The notes: generated from the sequence alone by a model not told the origin. DNA of 64,000 bases from Punctularia strigosozonata HHB-11173 SS5 (GCF_000264995.1 NW_006767435.1:1698531-1762530), one strand, 5' to 3'. Numbered from the stretch's first letter, positions 22,214-34,093 are shown. Translations and numbers: made by a program.

Positions 22214-23466
22214 ATGCATCTCTCGAGTGCGTTCGCTGCAATCGCTTTGGCTCGCTCTGTATTGGCGGCCCCCTACACGCCCTCCGGCGGGCTGGGGACG
22301 AACTCGACGCCGCCAGAGTATGTCTACATGAGCGATTTCGACTTCCAGTCGCTGGTCAGTGGATTATATGCGCTCGTCTTGCCCTTTCTGACTGGATCCT
22401 CGTAGAACTTGGGACTTAACCAAGAATGGATCGAATTGGACCTGTTCCATCATGCCCTCGCGAAGTTCTCCGTGGAGGAATTCGAAGAAGCCGGACTCAA
22501 CGCCGAAGATCGCTTCCTCCTGGAATACATGGCCGATCAGGAGGTCGGGCACGCCACCCTCATCCAGAACATGCTCCAGGGCAAGGGCGCGAAGCCGTGC
22601 AACTACACATACCCTTTCGAGACCGTGCGCGAGTTCATCGACTTCTCCATTGACCTCACGCGCTGGGGCGAAGCGGGCACCTACGGCTTTCTCTCGCACC
22701 TAAACTCGCGACCGGCTGCAGCGCTTCTGACGCAATCCATCGCGACGGAGGCCCGTCAGCAGATGGTGTTCCGCCAGTTTGAGGGTCTGTTCCCGATGCC
22801 GGTGAGTATCGTGTTTTCCGCGCGTCCCTTTCGCTCCCTGACCCTCGACCTTGCCGTCCAGACGTATTTCCAACATTCCATAACGCAGTCCATGCAATGG
22901 ACGCTGCTCGCGCCATATTTGGTCAGCTGCCCTTCCGATAACCCGCACATTGATTGGCAAAATTTCCCGGGTTTGAACATCACCGTACGATAGTCCCCAT
23001 CCCGTCCCGGCACGTTGCTTATCATATCTCCCTCCAGAACAATCCGAGCCGTGCACCACTCGTGAACACTACCGAAGCGGGTAAATCGACATTGCCCGCC
23101 ATTACGCACAACCGCACCGACCCGCTGACCAAGCCCGGCGACGTCCTCCATCTCGTATGGGAAGAGCCAGGAAAGAAGGTTGGCTACAACTCGTCCTATA
23201 TCACCAATTCGACCGCCGGCGAGGCCAAGTACGCTGCGTGGATATCGCAGCTGAACACAACCTACACCCCGCTGTACAACATCAGCGGCACGAGCGGTTA
23301 TACCAATCAACCCGGCGGTAACATCTTTGGCGGCAACTCGGCGCCGACGATGAACGCTACGGTGTTTGTCTTGATCGTCGATGAAGATTTGTACGTGACA
23401 CCGTTTAATCTGACGATGCTCAACGAGCACGTCGTTGCTGGACCTGCAATGTACCATGCTGCATAA
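22214..23466 (+). CDS. Rds1-type secreted ferritin-like protein
   Basis: Exons 22214-22354, 22406-22801, 22862-22984 and 23038-23466 give 362 residues. A signal peptide (MHLSSAFAAIALARSVLAAP) is followed by a ferritin-like four-helix domain: LNLGLNQEWIELDLFHHAL, EDRFLLEYMADQEVGHATLI and SIATEARQQMVFRQFEG. Glu and His residues are spaced as in the Ferritin_2 family of fission yeast Rds1 and related stress- or glucose-responsive fungal proteins. The C-terminal half is beta-rich with many N-glycosylation sequons (NTT, NSS, NIS, NAT) and ends LTMLNEHVVAGPAMYHAA. A metal-linked or stress role is known only loosely for the family. The reading is clean, with canonical introns of 51-60 nt. It follows the laccase in tandem with its own TATA box. 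Confidence 0.9.
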
Positions 23467-23885
23467 TACGCAGCCAAACAATCAAACTGTATAATATATT
23501 AATTTCCATGTATAATCATAAACTCGTTAATTCATACGTACATCAAATCACTGACCGTTGATACGTCCGTGCCTTACAGCCGTTTTCGAAAATCATGAGC
23601 GCGGCACCAAAATTTACCTGAATTGAGATGGTAGTGTGGTTTCTAGACGTCCTGATTTGTTGTGCTCTACAACTCCTCAAATCGACCGCGACTAGCCAGG
23701 GTCCCGATGTGGCCGCAACCAGGCTCTGCAATGGGCGCACATCATGATCTTGCACCAGAACCACGTAATTCTCTGTCTTTTCTTGGCTTCGTCACCATGC
23801 ACTTACTGTTATTAGACTCGCAGGCCCATGATTCCTGGCCCACTCAGTCCTCGTCTCTCACTTTCCCCTCCGTAGTCCGCCCATC
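23467..23885. other. Intergenic region upstream of the NLR gene
   Basis: About 0.4 kb of AT-rich 3' flank and promoter. No gene was seen. Confidence 0.5.
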
Positions 23886-26800
23886 ATGGCCAAGCGTGAT
23901 GAGTACAACGAGGAGAGGATTGACCGCGCGCTCGAGGACGGGAAGACGTTCTTGACCGTTCTGGAGAATCTGACGGACGGTGTATTCGTCTGCGAACCCC
24001 TCCACGCTGCAGTCAAGCTTGCGAAACAGATTCTTGAGATGGTTGAGGTATGCCGGACCTAATCTCTGCGACTGGATGCCTCTCCTCAACGGAAATACAC
24101 AGAAAGTACGCAAGAATACGAAGGACTGCAAGGAGCTCGCTCGCGATATCTTCAGATTGATGTTCGTCATCGTGGAGATCTTAAAGGGAAAGTCTGAGGA
24201 AGATGTGCCTCCGCGATTGAAGAACCGCCTCCAAGATGTAGCTCGGTGCGTGATATGGCGTTAGAACACTGCAGGTTCATCATGTTCGGCTCCTTGACAG
24301 CACACTGCTGGACGTTAGAACCGGCCTCGGAGAACTCAAGCTCGACCAGACCTCCACCTTCAGATACCTGCCTAAGGCGCTTCTGAGGCGCGATACCGTA
24401 GGAGAGAAGATTTCGGTATACAAAGACAGACTCACTAGCTCCCTTCGACAATTTCACGTACGATTGTTTTGCTTCGCAGTATTACGGAGTCTTACTAATT
24501 TCTATTACATTACCAGTTCGCAATCACTAACGATATCGTGCTGGACATGCGCGCAGGGTTTAACAAGCTCGAAGAAACGATTCGTAGTGCTGGCAAGAAC
24601 ACAGATGCGCCTCAGGTTAGACATAGCTCTCCTTGTCTGCCACGCACTAATCCTCCGTCGTTCTCAGGCGACGACGAACCTCAGCTGCCAAGTATCCTCG
24701 GTCGTTCCCCGCCCTCCAGCTCATTTCTTGGGAAGAGATGATGTCGTAGACGACGTAGCCCGGAAGCTCATGGGCACTAGCCAACAACACGTAGCCCTTC
24801 TTGGCACGGGAGGGATTGGCAAGACGTCCGTCGCACTGTCTGTTTTGGACAGCGAACTCATCAAGTCTTCGAATCATCGCTGCTGTTTCATCCGTTGCGA
24901 CAGTATCCTAGGAGCTGCAGCTCTCGTCCTTGCCATCCTCCAGGTACTGGAAGGCAAGCCCCCTACACAAGATGGGGACCTTATGGCCAGACTCGTGTCC
25001 TGCCTCAGAGCTGCGGGACCGGTCGTCCTTGTGTTGGACAACTTCGAGAGCCCTTGGGACACGGGGGGAGCTCGGGCGGATCTGACTGACGTGCTACGCG
25101 CGTTAGTCACGTCACCGAACGTACAGTTGGTGGTGACCATGCGAGGTGATGCTCCGCCCGCAAAGGGAGAGATCTCGTGGACGACCGTGTTCCTTCAACC
25201 CTTGTCGTTGGCATCCGCCAAGGAACTTTTCCTATTGGTGAACCCCGACACCTCGAATGAAGAGCATCGGGATCTTGGTGCACTGCTCGAGCATTGCGGT
25301 GGCTTGCCCCTGGCCATCAATCTCCTGGCGAGCCTCAAGGGGACATTACCCTGCTCCAGTCTGCTCCGACGGTGGCAGAAGCAGTCCACCGCTTTGCTCA
25401 GTGCAGAGCACGAATCCGCAAACCGCCTCACGAGCTTGGACGTATCCATATCGTTATCCTTGAACTCCACAGCAATGAAACATGTCCCGGAAGCTATGGA
25501 ACTCCTAGCCGTGATTTGTCAGCTGCCGGACGGTATCAAGGGGGGGATCGAACAGCTCATTGCGATGGACCTTGGTTTGGATGACGTAGATACAGCTTTA
25601 TCGGTGTTGTTTTCGTCGGCCCTAGCTTTCAGCGCTCACGATGGAAGCATCCAAGTGCTCTCTCCTGTCCGTCAGCACGTCATGAAGCACCGTGCCCTCA
25701 CGGTGGCCCAGCGCCAAGGACTCGTGCGGTACTACATCCAGCTGGTTGATGAACACGCTGACAAGGAACCTGGGCACGACGGGTTCAAGCAGGCCTACCA
25801 AACACTCGTGCCGGAGCTTGGCAACATCATTCACTTGTTTCGGCAGGAACTCGGCTCGGAGAATGTCCCCCCAGGCATTGCCCAGGCCGCCTTCACGTTC
25901 ACTCGTTTCCAGGACTGGTCTCGGTGCTCTACCGAGCTCATCGACGTATTACTCGCACGTTGGCCAGAGTATGATGTGCGTGCTCCATATGCCGACGCGT
26001 TGGCTTCCCGGGCGAAATTGTTGATGCGAATGGGCAAATATATGCTCGCCCACAACGACCTTGAGGCTGCACTACAAGAGTCCACCCGCGCCGGTGATCA
26101 ATCGGCAATGGCCAGGTGCGAGCAAAGCCTAGGAGACATACTTCGCATGTGCAACGAGTACATCCAGGCGATCGAGAAGCTTAATCGGGCCCTCGAAATG
26201 TTCTCCGAGGTTGGGGACAAGCTCGGGATAGCGCAATGCCAGCAAAGCTTGGGCGACATCCACTGCATGCGCGATGAGTACGATCAGGCCATCGAGAAGT
26301 TTGGTCGGGCTTTCGAACTGTTTTCGAAGATCGGACGTGGTATCGGGGCGGCGCAATGCCAGAAAAGCTTGGGCGAAATCTATCGCATGCGCCACGAATA
26401 TACCAAGGCGATCGAGACGCTCGATCGGGCTCTCGAGTCGTTCTCTAGTATGGGAGATCGGCTCGGGGTTGCGCAATGCCAACAAAGCCTGGGCAATGTC
26501 CATGGCATGCGCGACGAGCATGACCAGGCGATCACAAGGCTTAATCAAGCCCTTGAGATATTCTCCGAAATTGGACATAGGCTCGGAGAAGCTCAATGCC
26601 AGCGTAGCTTGGGGAACATCCTCTTAAACCGCCGCGAGTACGACCAAGCGATGGAGAAACTCACTCGGGCTCTTAAGATCTTCGCAGAAATCGGGCACCG
26701 GCTAGGTGAATCGCAGTGCCAGCAAAGTCTAGGCGAGGCTCATCGCGTGCGCTGCGAACACGACCCAGCGAGAGAGAAACTCACTCGCTCCCTTGTGGTT

Positions 26801-27361
26801 TTCTCGGAGATCGGAGACCGACTGGGAGCAGCACAATGCCGGAAAAGCATAGGCAGCATCCATTGCATGCGCAATGAACTTGGCCCGGCCATTGAAGAGC
26901 TCACTCGGGCGCTCGAAACGTTTACTGAGATCGGCGATCAGCTCGGGGTAGCGCAGTGCAAGCAAGGCCTTGGCGACGTCCATGTCGCGGGCAAGGAGTA
27001 CGAGCCAGCGATCAGGCAGTTCACTCATGCTCTCGAGACCTTCTCCCAAATCGGATACCGCCTTGGTACATTGCAAACTTTGCAAAGCCTCGGGAACATC
27101 CAACGGATCGACAAGCAATACGATGATGCTAGGGGGAGTATCCATCGGGCGCTTGAGCTTGCGTCAAACATCGGGGATCGCTATGAAATTGCATGGTGTC
27201 GAATTTACCTGAGCTTTCTCGATCGCGATCAGCAACACTTGGCTGAGGCCAGCCGGAATATCGAGATGGCCCGATCTCAGCTGGAGGAGATTGGTGAGAT
27301 GAGCATCGCAAGATACTGTTCGAGGATTTTTTGGGAGATAGAGGAAGATAAGGTACGATGA
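23886..27361 (+). CDS. NLR-type protein: helical N-terminus, NB-ARC, TPR array
   Basis: Exons 23886-24047, 24103-24245, 24301-24457, 24517-24615 and 24668-27361 give 1084 residues. Residues 1-185 are a helical bundle (LHAAVKLAKQILEMVEKVRK, LDVRTGLGELKLDQ) resembling the MLKL/HeLo-like or CBN-type adaptor domains heading many Agaricomycete NLRs. The NTPase core has Walker A GTGGIGKTS (about residue 233), Walker B VVLVLDNFE, VVTMRG and HCGGLPLAI, an NB-ARC pattern. Then come a helical region and ten 40-residue TPR-like units (665-1064). By family, such proteins oligomerise on ligand sensing and signal through the N-terminus, often in immune or incompatibility responses; the role here is inferred. 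After GATAAG a GTACGA donor and an acceptor at 27415 would replace the last two codons with a nine-residue tail (LKTMPSSQP, stop at 27445). Confidence 0.9.
26099..27298 (+). repeat. Ten tandem 120-bp units (TPR array of the NLR)
   Basis: Ten in-frame units of exactly 120 bp without indels. The repeated core reads roughly RLGxAQCQQSLGDIH followed by EYDQAIEKLTRALEIFSEIG. The middle units are most alike and the last two most diverged. Confidence 0.95.
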
Positions 27362-27445
27362 ATCACCTATAAGATACACCTGTAAACGCTATGCTGACAT
27401 TCATTCGGGAACCAGCTCAAGACTATGCCAAGCAGTCAACCTTAA

Positions 27446-29212
27446 CCGTCCAGGACATTGTTCCCCACTCGTCGCGAAACAAGTTCGCCCGTCATCTTCT
27501 TGTTGTCCGACGACAGCGCATGATAGCAAACCGCAAACAAGAACATGGAGAGATCGTTGGACGGCATGGTGACCAGGTACAAACGTCACCTCACAGATAC
27601 GTAGGAGCTACTTGCGGGTCAGTACAAGGGAGGGAGAAACCAGGCTAGGAATGCAGTAGGGTGCCTCTAGATGCGTCCATGGCCGACAAAGTCGACTGAC
27701 TTCCAATATGTTCAGCTTGCGACGCGTCTTTCCTTGCCCGCGCACTCCTTGTCCAGAGTCCAGAGCCGAGAGCTTTGCTGTACATGTTATGAGTCCGGTA
27801 CGAGAACGCAAGCTAGACCCAAGAGCTAGGCGCTCTTCGCCAATTTGACCTAGATTTACCCAACCACTGCAGCGTGCTGGAGGCGTCAGCTGCTGCTGTA
27901 TGGATTCTGATTCGAGCTCAAGTCAGGATGATCCGAACGTTATCTGGCCGCCTACGGACTCCGCATTCTGAACTTGGGTAACACGAGGAGGGGTATCTTT
28001 GTGATCTCGGCAATGAACGGAACCTGGAGGCCTTTGGAAAGCCCATTGAGTTAGAAGCGTTACATGCGTCGACCGCGCTGAAACCTGTGTCGCATCGCCT
28101 GGGAAGGCAACGCCGATCCCAATCGCAGGCCCCGACGCTTCTGCCGTTCTCTAAGAAGACGGACTTAGGAGGACTCGGGCCGCGTTTGCGGCCAAGTGGA
28201 CCCGTCGCGCGAAGTGGAGACGCCACAGTAGACCGTGTGCGTCGCACGTCGCGAGGTGACATGGGATTCATCTGGTAAGACCTGTACGCATCGTGTTCGG
28301 CAACCCAGGGCCAGTGAACAGCGGGAACCCGTTTCTCAAGCAAGTGATTCATCCTTGCGATATGAAGCCGCGACCGAGAGATGGTTGGCAGGACGTGTGC
28401 TGGGATGAAGCAGTTCCCCCGCCTGCCCTGTGATGCCGTGATCAGCCAAGGAAAGATGCCTCCGCGGAGAGAGATTCCGGAGAAGATCCAACCGGGCACC
28501 CGTCGAAGCGAGCGCATCAGGACATCGCGACCCAAGACGCGCGCGGCGAAACACACGACGGTGCAACGTTTCAAGGCGCAAAGAACGCGGAGTGAACGCA
28601 TGTTATGTATTTCGCGCTGTATTGCACGTATTGCACACGGCCGTACAAGGGTGGTTCAGCCAGCGGAAGGGCGGCGGTGGAAACAAAGGGGGCCCCATAG
28701 GATCCATCCGATGACCGAGCAATCAATATTTCAATCCGTGAGCGCCGATTGGAAGAGGACGTGAAGTCGTGGGAACCGCGGGCTACACAGAAACCTCCAC
28801 TGGAATTTTTCTGTCGCAGGCGGATCATATCAACCTCGCGCCGCGACCTGCTTTGAACCTCTCCACCTCCCTTGTCTTTCATGCCCGACGAACCACTGCA
28901 TTGGTCCGTCCGCTGCGTTTCTCGTACCCGTTGGCTGCACACTGACCTCCGTGCCAGCGGTCCAACACTTGACGTCGTTCTTGGGCCACTTGCTTTCCTC
29001 GTGGACACCGACCGCCCCCCTTAGGGCCCGTGGAGACCACAACAATCCTCTGGCGAACACCTCAACATCTAATGGGATAATTGCACTGCGACAACCTCGG
29101 GACGAACAGGTTCCGTGACACCATAGAAGACGCGCGATAGACGACTAGACCACCCCCACTCACCGGAATATCCAACACCAAAGCTCTATATATCGACCCT
29201 GAAACAATTGCA
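27446..29212. other. 1.77-kb intergenic region downstream of the NLR
   Basis: No convincing gene. A 227-codon minus-strand frame (27918-28601) begins at a non-ATG codon, is rich in Arg and Ser, and looks like a chance GC-rich frame. Confidence 0.5.
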
Positions 29213-30931
29213 ATGGCCCTTAAGGCGTCCTACCTCTTTAAGCCCCTTAGCAGGCCGTCATCCCCCGCACCTCCGACTACGGCAGCTCCTATGTCTCGTT
29301 CCGAGTCAACAGAGGCCCGCTCCCGACCTCTCACCAAGCTATCCCTCTCGAACTTCTCCCGCAAGAGTTCCCCGGCTCCTCCGCCTGCACGAACCTCCCC
29401 GCCCGCCGTACAGGAAGGCTCCACGCTGGAGATGCTCAGCCTCAAGTTCAGCGAGGCCGTTTCCAAGGCCCTCACACAGCCTCCCGCGGCCGCAGGAGCC
29501 ACCGACGTGGTCAATGGACGCCGGCCCCTGCCTGCAGGAAGGGGCAAAGCACTCGGAAACAGCATTGCGCAGTACGTCGATTCCTGATTTCACTGCTAGC
29601 ATAGTCTGACTCGTCTATCCTCCAGTGAGCTCGATGGCGCTACCGGTAACGCGCAGCTCCGCCGGGCAATCATCCGCTCGCTGCACAGGCCTCTCTCCGT
29701 TATGCTCACCATGCTGTCGTCCCACGTCATGCCTTTGATATCATCGCCCTCTTTCCAGCAGACGCTGCTGCCGACTGTCCAGGCACCGAACCCGCCACCG
29801 ATACAACAGCATGCACTCGGCTATGCCTCGTTCGCAGGCGAGCTCCTGGACACGTTCGACGACCTCGGCCTCGGGGTCGACATACCCGGCGACTTCCGAG
29901 GTGACGGATTGAAAGGCATCCGGGAGGGTCTGGCCTCCGTACTTGGGAAGATCCTCAACCCCATGATCCAGGCCATGAAGGACGAGCTGGCGCCTCTCAT
30001 CGAAAGCCTCGAGAAGTGGGTTCCGGCTACTTCGACCTCAGCCTCCAACGGGCTGGGCACGAAGCCGAAGGGGTCGCAACTGCATCAGTCGATGGTTACG
30101 CTGCAGGCCATCGTCCCCCTCTATGCCAAGACCCTGAGCCGCTACACTACCCCGATCTCCGCACAAGGCAACCTCGCACCCTTCCTCATCTCCCTGATCT
30201 GGCGTGGCATGGTCGCTCTGACTCACCGGCCCATTCCTCTCTCTCTTTCCCGGTCGACGACGCCAACCAATAGCCCCTCTGGATTTAAGAAAGGACGTGC
30301 TTTGTCCATGTCGGTGACGACCCCTCCTCCCACCCCACCCCTAAGCGGCAGGTTCGGCCTTAAACTACCCCCTTCCCGGCCTCCCTCGCCTCCCTCGCCT
30401 CAGTTCCCGAAGCAGACCCCTGCGGCGTCAGACGCGAAGACGCTCTTCACGCTGCTCAACGCGTTCCCTAAGCCAGATGCTGAGAGGTCCGCTACCAAGG
30501 TCGCCCGCGAAGCCGTCGACGACGCGTTCGACGCTCTCACAGGCCTCATCCTCCTCCTCGAGTCGGTGCAGACCCGTGCCTCGCTCACGATGGAGGACCT
30601 CGACGACCTCGAGTTTCTCACCGAGGACCCGCCTACGCTCATCTCGCTCCAGGTCCTCCTCGCGGCCTATGTCTTCCCGCCCCCTCCTGCCCTGGAGAAG
30701 GAAAGGGAGAAGCCCGCGCAGCCTGCGCCGACCATCGCGTCCATGGTAGGGCTCAGCGAGGAAGACTACAGGCAAGGTTGCCTTGGCGGATTCGGCCGCG
30801 CTGAGCAGTGCGCGGCGCTCGTGGGCCAGAAGGTGCTTGACGTGCTACAGGCGAACACGGCGAACCCGAATGCGAGGGTTGTGGCCCGCTGGCTGGAGCT
30901 GCAGCTCGAGGAGGACGGAGCGGAGCATTGA
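29213..30931 (+). CDS. Conserved fungal protein of unknown function, 554 residues
   Basis: Exons 29213-29571 and 29626-30931. The first 120 residues are Ser/Pro-rich and disordered. From about residue 75 helical segments appear (TLEMLSLKFSEAVSKALTQ, LRRAIIRSLHRPLSVMLTML, FAGELLDTFDDLGLGVDI, VLGKILNPMIQAMKDELAPLI). A Pro/Ser-rich loop (SMSVTTPPPTPPLSG) separates them from a C-terminal helical block (AREAVDDAFDALTGLILLLE, LISLQVLLAAYVF, DYRQGCLGGFGRAEQC). No signal peptide, transmembrane helix or catalytic motif is visible, so it is probably cytosolic. I recall similar unnamed proteins from Agaricomycetes but know no function. The single 54-nt intron restores IAH-ELDGATGNAQ. A CTATATATC stretch lies just upstream of the start. 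Confidence 0.8.
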
Positions 30932-31237
30932 CTATATGGCCCTGTTAATAGCGGATATCTATGTCACTGTGGTACCAGCTGTCCGGATCGGTTCTCCATC
31001 TCTCGGGATATTGGGATATTAAATACCGTTATATCTGTATCTCCTCGTTTAAGTACATATATGCGACTTCGTTGGGATTCACTCCAGTCGTGCCCGTCGC
31101 TGTGTCTACACGTCGGCAGTTCACTTTTGCGAACCCGAGGCTTGATGCGAGCGGACGAGAACATGATACATGTCTGTATTTCATACAAAGGTCGTCTATA
31201 TATAGTGCTCGATAGAGCTCATGCATCATCACCACCT
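30932..31237. other. Short convergent intergenic region
   Basis: About 300 bp between the conserved unknown and Ap4A phosphorylase, consistent with two 3' UTRs. Confidence 0.5.
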
Positions 31238-32583
31238 CTACGATTGGTTCAGATGTTCTGTTTCGGCCGCGGTTCCTTCCACTTGCACGTCGTGCACGCT
31301 TGTAACACCGACAGCCTTGAGGATATTCAAGATTCCCACTTTCTTGACCGCCTCGAGCTCGCCATCGCTCTTCACCAGCATCATCCCGGCAAACCCGAGC
31401 GCGTTGACGCTGATCTTCTCGCCGGTTTCAGGCAGTCGATAATCCTCGAATTTGCGAGGGAAGAGGTACATGTGCTCCGACGTCAGGATAACGTTGTACG
31501 AGGGGCTCCCGGCAGGGTACGAGGGGTCATGGCGGACGGTCGAGATCACGAGGTCGAGGAGGGTGAAGAATGCTTCGGATAACGTCTGCTCCATCTCTTG
31601 TGGGGGCATGGAGGAAAGAGCGGGCGGTAATCTCCTGATGTGGTTGGCGTAAGGTAGCTGGGACAGAGAGAATGGTCGTCCTAGGGCAGGGATCAGTTGC
31701 ACGAACGGCGGCGATGTATGATCCGACGGTACCTGGAGATTCTACTTTCGCCTCCCCGGCAAGTTGCTCTGGAACACAGGATGAGTTGCGTCCATGGAAG
31801 GGTGGCCTGATCGAACGCACCAATGGGCGGCCCATTGAAATCGCTCGGCATGAACTGCAGGTGCTTATGATGTTGACTCGCACCGCTCACATCACCGCCT
31901 ACGACGATCTGATCAGACCAGGAAATGTGCGATGCAATTCGCCACCTACAATTATAGAATGCAAACACAGGTTTCCCGGCCCTCCTTGATGCCTCTAACA
32001 GGAGGTACGTTTGGACAAGATCGGGTGGTAGCAAAGGAGCAGTCTGTGATTGATGATCTGCAGAATCATCAGCTGGAGTTATGGATGGATGATTGTTAAA
32101 CCTCACCTTTGGTGACTAGTAGGAAGTGTTCAGGAACGACGCAGAACTTGTTCAGCTATGTTAAAGACATGAATGGAGTTCTCGAAACTGAAACGAAGAT
32201 GGTACGAACAAGTACAACGTATTCCTGCCCCTCTTCTTCATCGCGTAGCTCGCCGACGTAGAGGTTTGGTATATATGGAGGTGCAAACGGATCGGGCTTC
32301 TTGCCGGACCCATCCACCTTGGGATCGAAGTGCACAGAGGGCTCCTTCGGCTTCTTCTGTAGAGCAGGGCATAACCTGATTTCAAACTACACAGCAGGGA
32401 GGGTGATAGATAGTCAACAGGCAATGTCGGAGCAAGCCAGCGAACGGCGGATGGCACCTCTATACCGGCGTCTTCGCGGTGTGTGTGGACATCGGAATCG
32501 TAGAAGAACAAATCTCCAGAGGCGTGAGCTTTCAAGTAGTTGGCAGGTATTCTAGAGACGATCTCCGCAGGAGAGGTGGTCAT
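31238..32583 (-). CDS. APA2: Ap4A phosphorylase (ATP adenylyltransferase, Apa1/Apa2 type)
   Basis: Phosphorolyses diadenosine tetraphosphate to ATP and ADP, keeping Ap4A low; cytosolic or nuclear. Exons in transcript order are 32458-32583, 32210-32386, 32107-32155, 31950-32057, 31821-31898, 31733-31768 and 31238-31680, giving 338 residues (yeast enzymes about 320). Signatures: ASGDLFFYDSDVHTH, FEIRLCPALQKKP, HFDPK..GKKPDPFAPPY, LLNKFCVVPEHFLLVTK, LVQTYLLLEASRR, FAFYNCG and the HIT-like catalytic SGASQHHKHLQFMP (about 158-171). The C-terminal domain has YNVILTSEHMYLFPR and LGFAGMMLVKS. Each intron phase closes exactly. The sixth exon is only 36 nt. The ATG was chosen because it gives the usual short N-terminus before IVSRIPANYLKA. 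Confidence 0.95.
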
Positions 32584-32997
32584 GGTGATCGATAGGCCTA
32601 CACTCGAAGTACAGCGCCTCTGGAACGTCGTCCACAAGGATGGCCTCCACGCCGAGCCATGTTCGTAACGCCATCGGAAGTCAGCTCGGGACAAAGTCAA
32701 GGGTTCGTGGGTTCCACCGATAAGAGCCACACGCGGTCTTTGAACTCTCGGTATGGAATTGGGCCGCAGCATGTGAGAAGCGAGTAATACAGGAGGCTAA
32801 GTCCGTGTCCAAGATGGGGGCAGAGAGGCTGCTGAATTACTGGAAAAACGCAGACAACAGGCGAGGATACCGTAGCGGTCTAGTTGTACATGCGGGGAAA
32901 AGGCAAAGACATAGCGAGCGAAAAGGTATATCGGTACAGCAGGTGTAACCTGTTACATCTGCACCGCGAAAAGTCTCTCCCTGAACGGGTGGAGATC
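32584..32997. other. Tandem intergenic region
   Basis: About 0.4 kb between Ap4A phosphorylase (start side) and the stop of the next minus-strand gene. No further feature was seen. Confidence 0.5.
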
Positions 32998-33627
32998 TCA
33001 GGCCCGTCCGCCTTTTCCTCTATTGGATTTCGCCTCCTCCATCGTTTCACCAAGCATGATAGCACGGACGTAGCACATGGCCGCGATAAAGCCGTACAGT
33101 GCTGCATTGACACCCTGTAGCCCTCGTCAGAATACACCAGAGTGGCAAAATGCGAACCGCTCACCTGATAGTAGAGGATACAGAAGAATGTCTGTACCAG
33201 GAGCACAACGACTCGGACGACAAGATTGCGACCCAGCGGGCTCGATTTGAACAGCGGCAAGGGATACTCCAACAGTATTCCGAAGATACCAACGATCATA
33301 GCGAGGATCTGAACGACCGGAAGCTTGACAATGACAGCCACAAAAGGAAGGGCAGAAGGTGCCGGTCTGCGATTCTTCAGTAAACAGACAGACGATCATT
33401 GCTGAACACTCACTGGTATCCTCCAGGGTCACGCAGCGTGCCTGCAACAAAGTCCCAGAAGAACTTGCGGTAGAACAGGCCCCAGTAAGCCGACCAAACG
33501 GCGTCTAATACGGGCATAAATTTGGTTAAACATCGAACTGGCGAACCGGAGTGGCGCGAACAGACTCACAGACACTCGAAGTGATCGCAACGTAGTGCGC
33601 ATACTGGTGCCAGATCAGGTTCCCCAT
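32998..33627 (-). CDS. Small conserved fungal four-helix membrane protein
   Basis: Exons in transcript order are 33570-33627, 33414-33504, 33165-33366 and 32998-33114, giving 155 residues. It begins MGNLIWHQYAHYVAITSSVYAVWSAYWGLF, then YRKFFWDFVAGTLRDPGG, which I recognise as the opening of a widespread fungal membrane protein (the group I recall as DUF7727). Hydrophobic segments lie at about 10-32, 55-85 (VAVIVKLPVVQILAMIVGIF), 97-118 (VVRVVVLLVQTFFCILYY) and 120-138. The C-terminus is polar (GETMEEAKSNRGKGGRA). No function is known to me. Good splice sites and continuity over all three introns support the model. Confidence 0.85.
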
Positions 33628-34093
33628 GTCGTATGAGTGTGCGTGGTCTTCGATATGCAGATGATAGCTAGTCGACGGGCCACAAAGCTCTGCTTTGCTT
33701 GGCGAATAGAGGGCGAACTGAAGAGACTGGAAGGAAGACTGGCTTCAACGGCGCGGGAGAGACCACAGAAAGAGACTAGTAAACAGCAATGAGCACCAGC
33801 TCGACCCAAGGAATGAGTGGAGGAGAGGAAGAGGGTTCAAAAGGAACGCTCTAGGCGGTCGCAGTGCAAGACGTGGTTGCTGGGCACTGCCTCCGTTGTC
33901 TCTTGTTGCTCGGCTGAGTTCCAAGTGGCCCTCGATTTGTTCCTCACTCGCCGGGACCATTGATTCATCAGTCTTTGTAATGATAGATCTGTGATGCTTG
34001 TGTATAAATATCACACGACGCTACTGCTACCAGACGCGGAGGAATGATGTCAATCAAGCACAAGCCCAGTATACAAGAATCAACAATGCCCTT
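33628..34093. other. Intergenic region upstream of the small membrane protein
   Basis: About 0.47 kb, probably promoter of the minus-strand membrane protein plus 3' flank of the transmembrane glycoprotein. Nothing else was seen. Confidence 0.5.

Noticed and set aside
21711-22241. 176-codon minus-strand frame
   Set aside because: It covers the TATA box and start of the Rds1-like gene and has no family features.
26099-27298. Regular 120-bp repeats as a CRISPR-like array
   Set aside because: The repeats are coding, in frame, without spacers, and read as TPR units in a fungal gene.
27918-28601. 227-codon minus-strand open frame in the gap after the NLR
   Set aside because: Non-ATG start, Arg/Ser-rich, no domain pattern, no credible splice partners.
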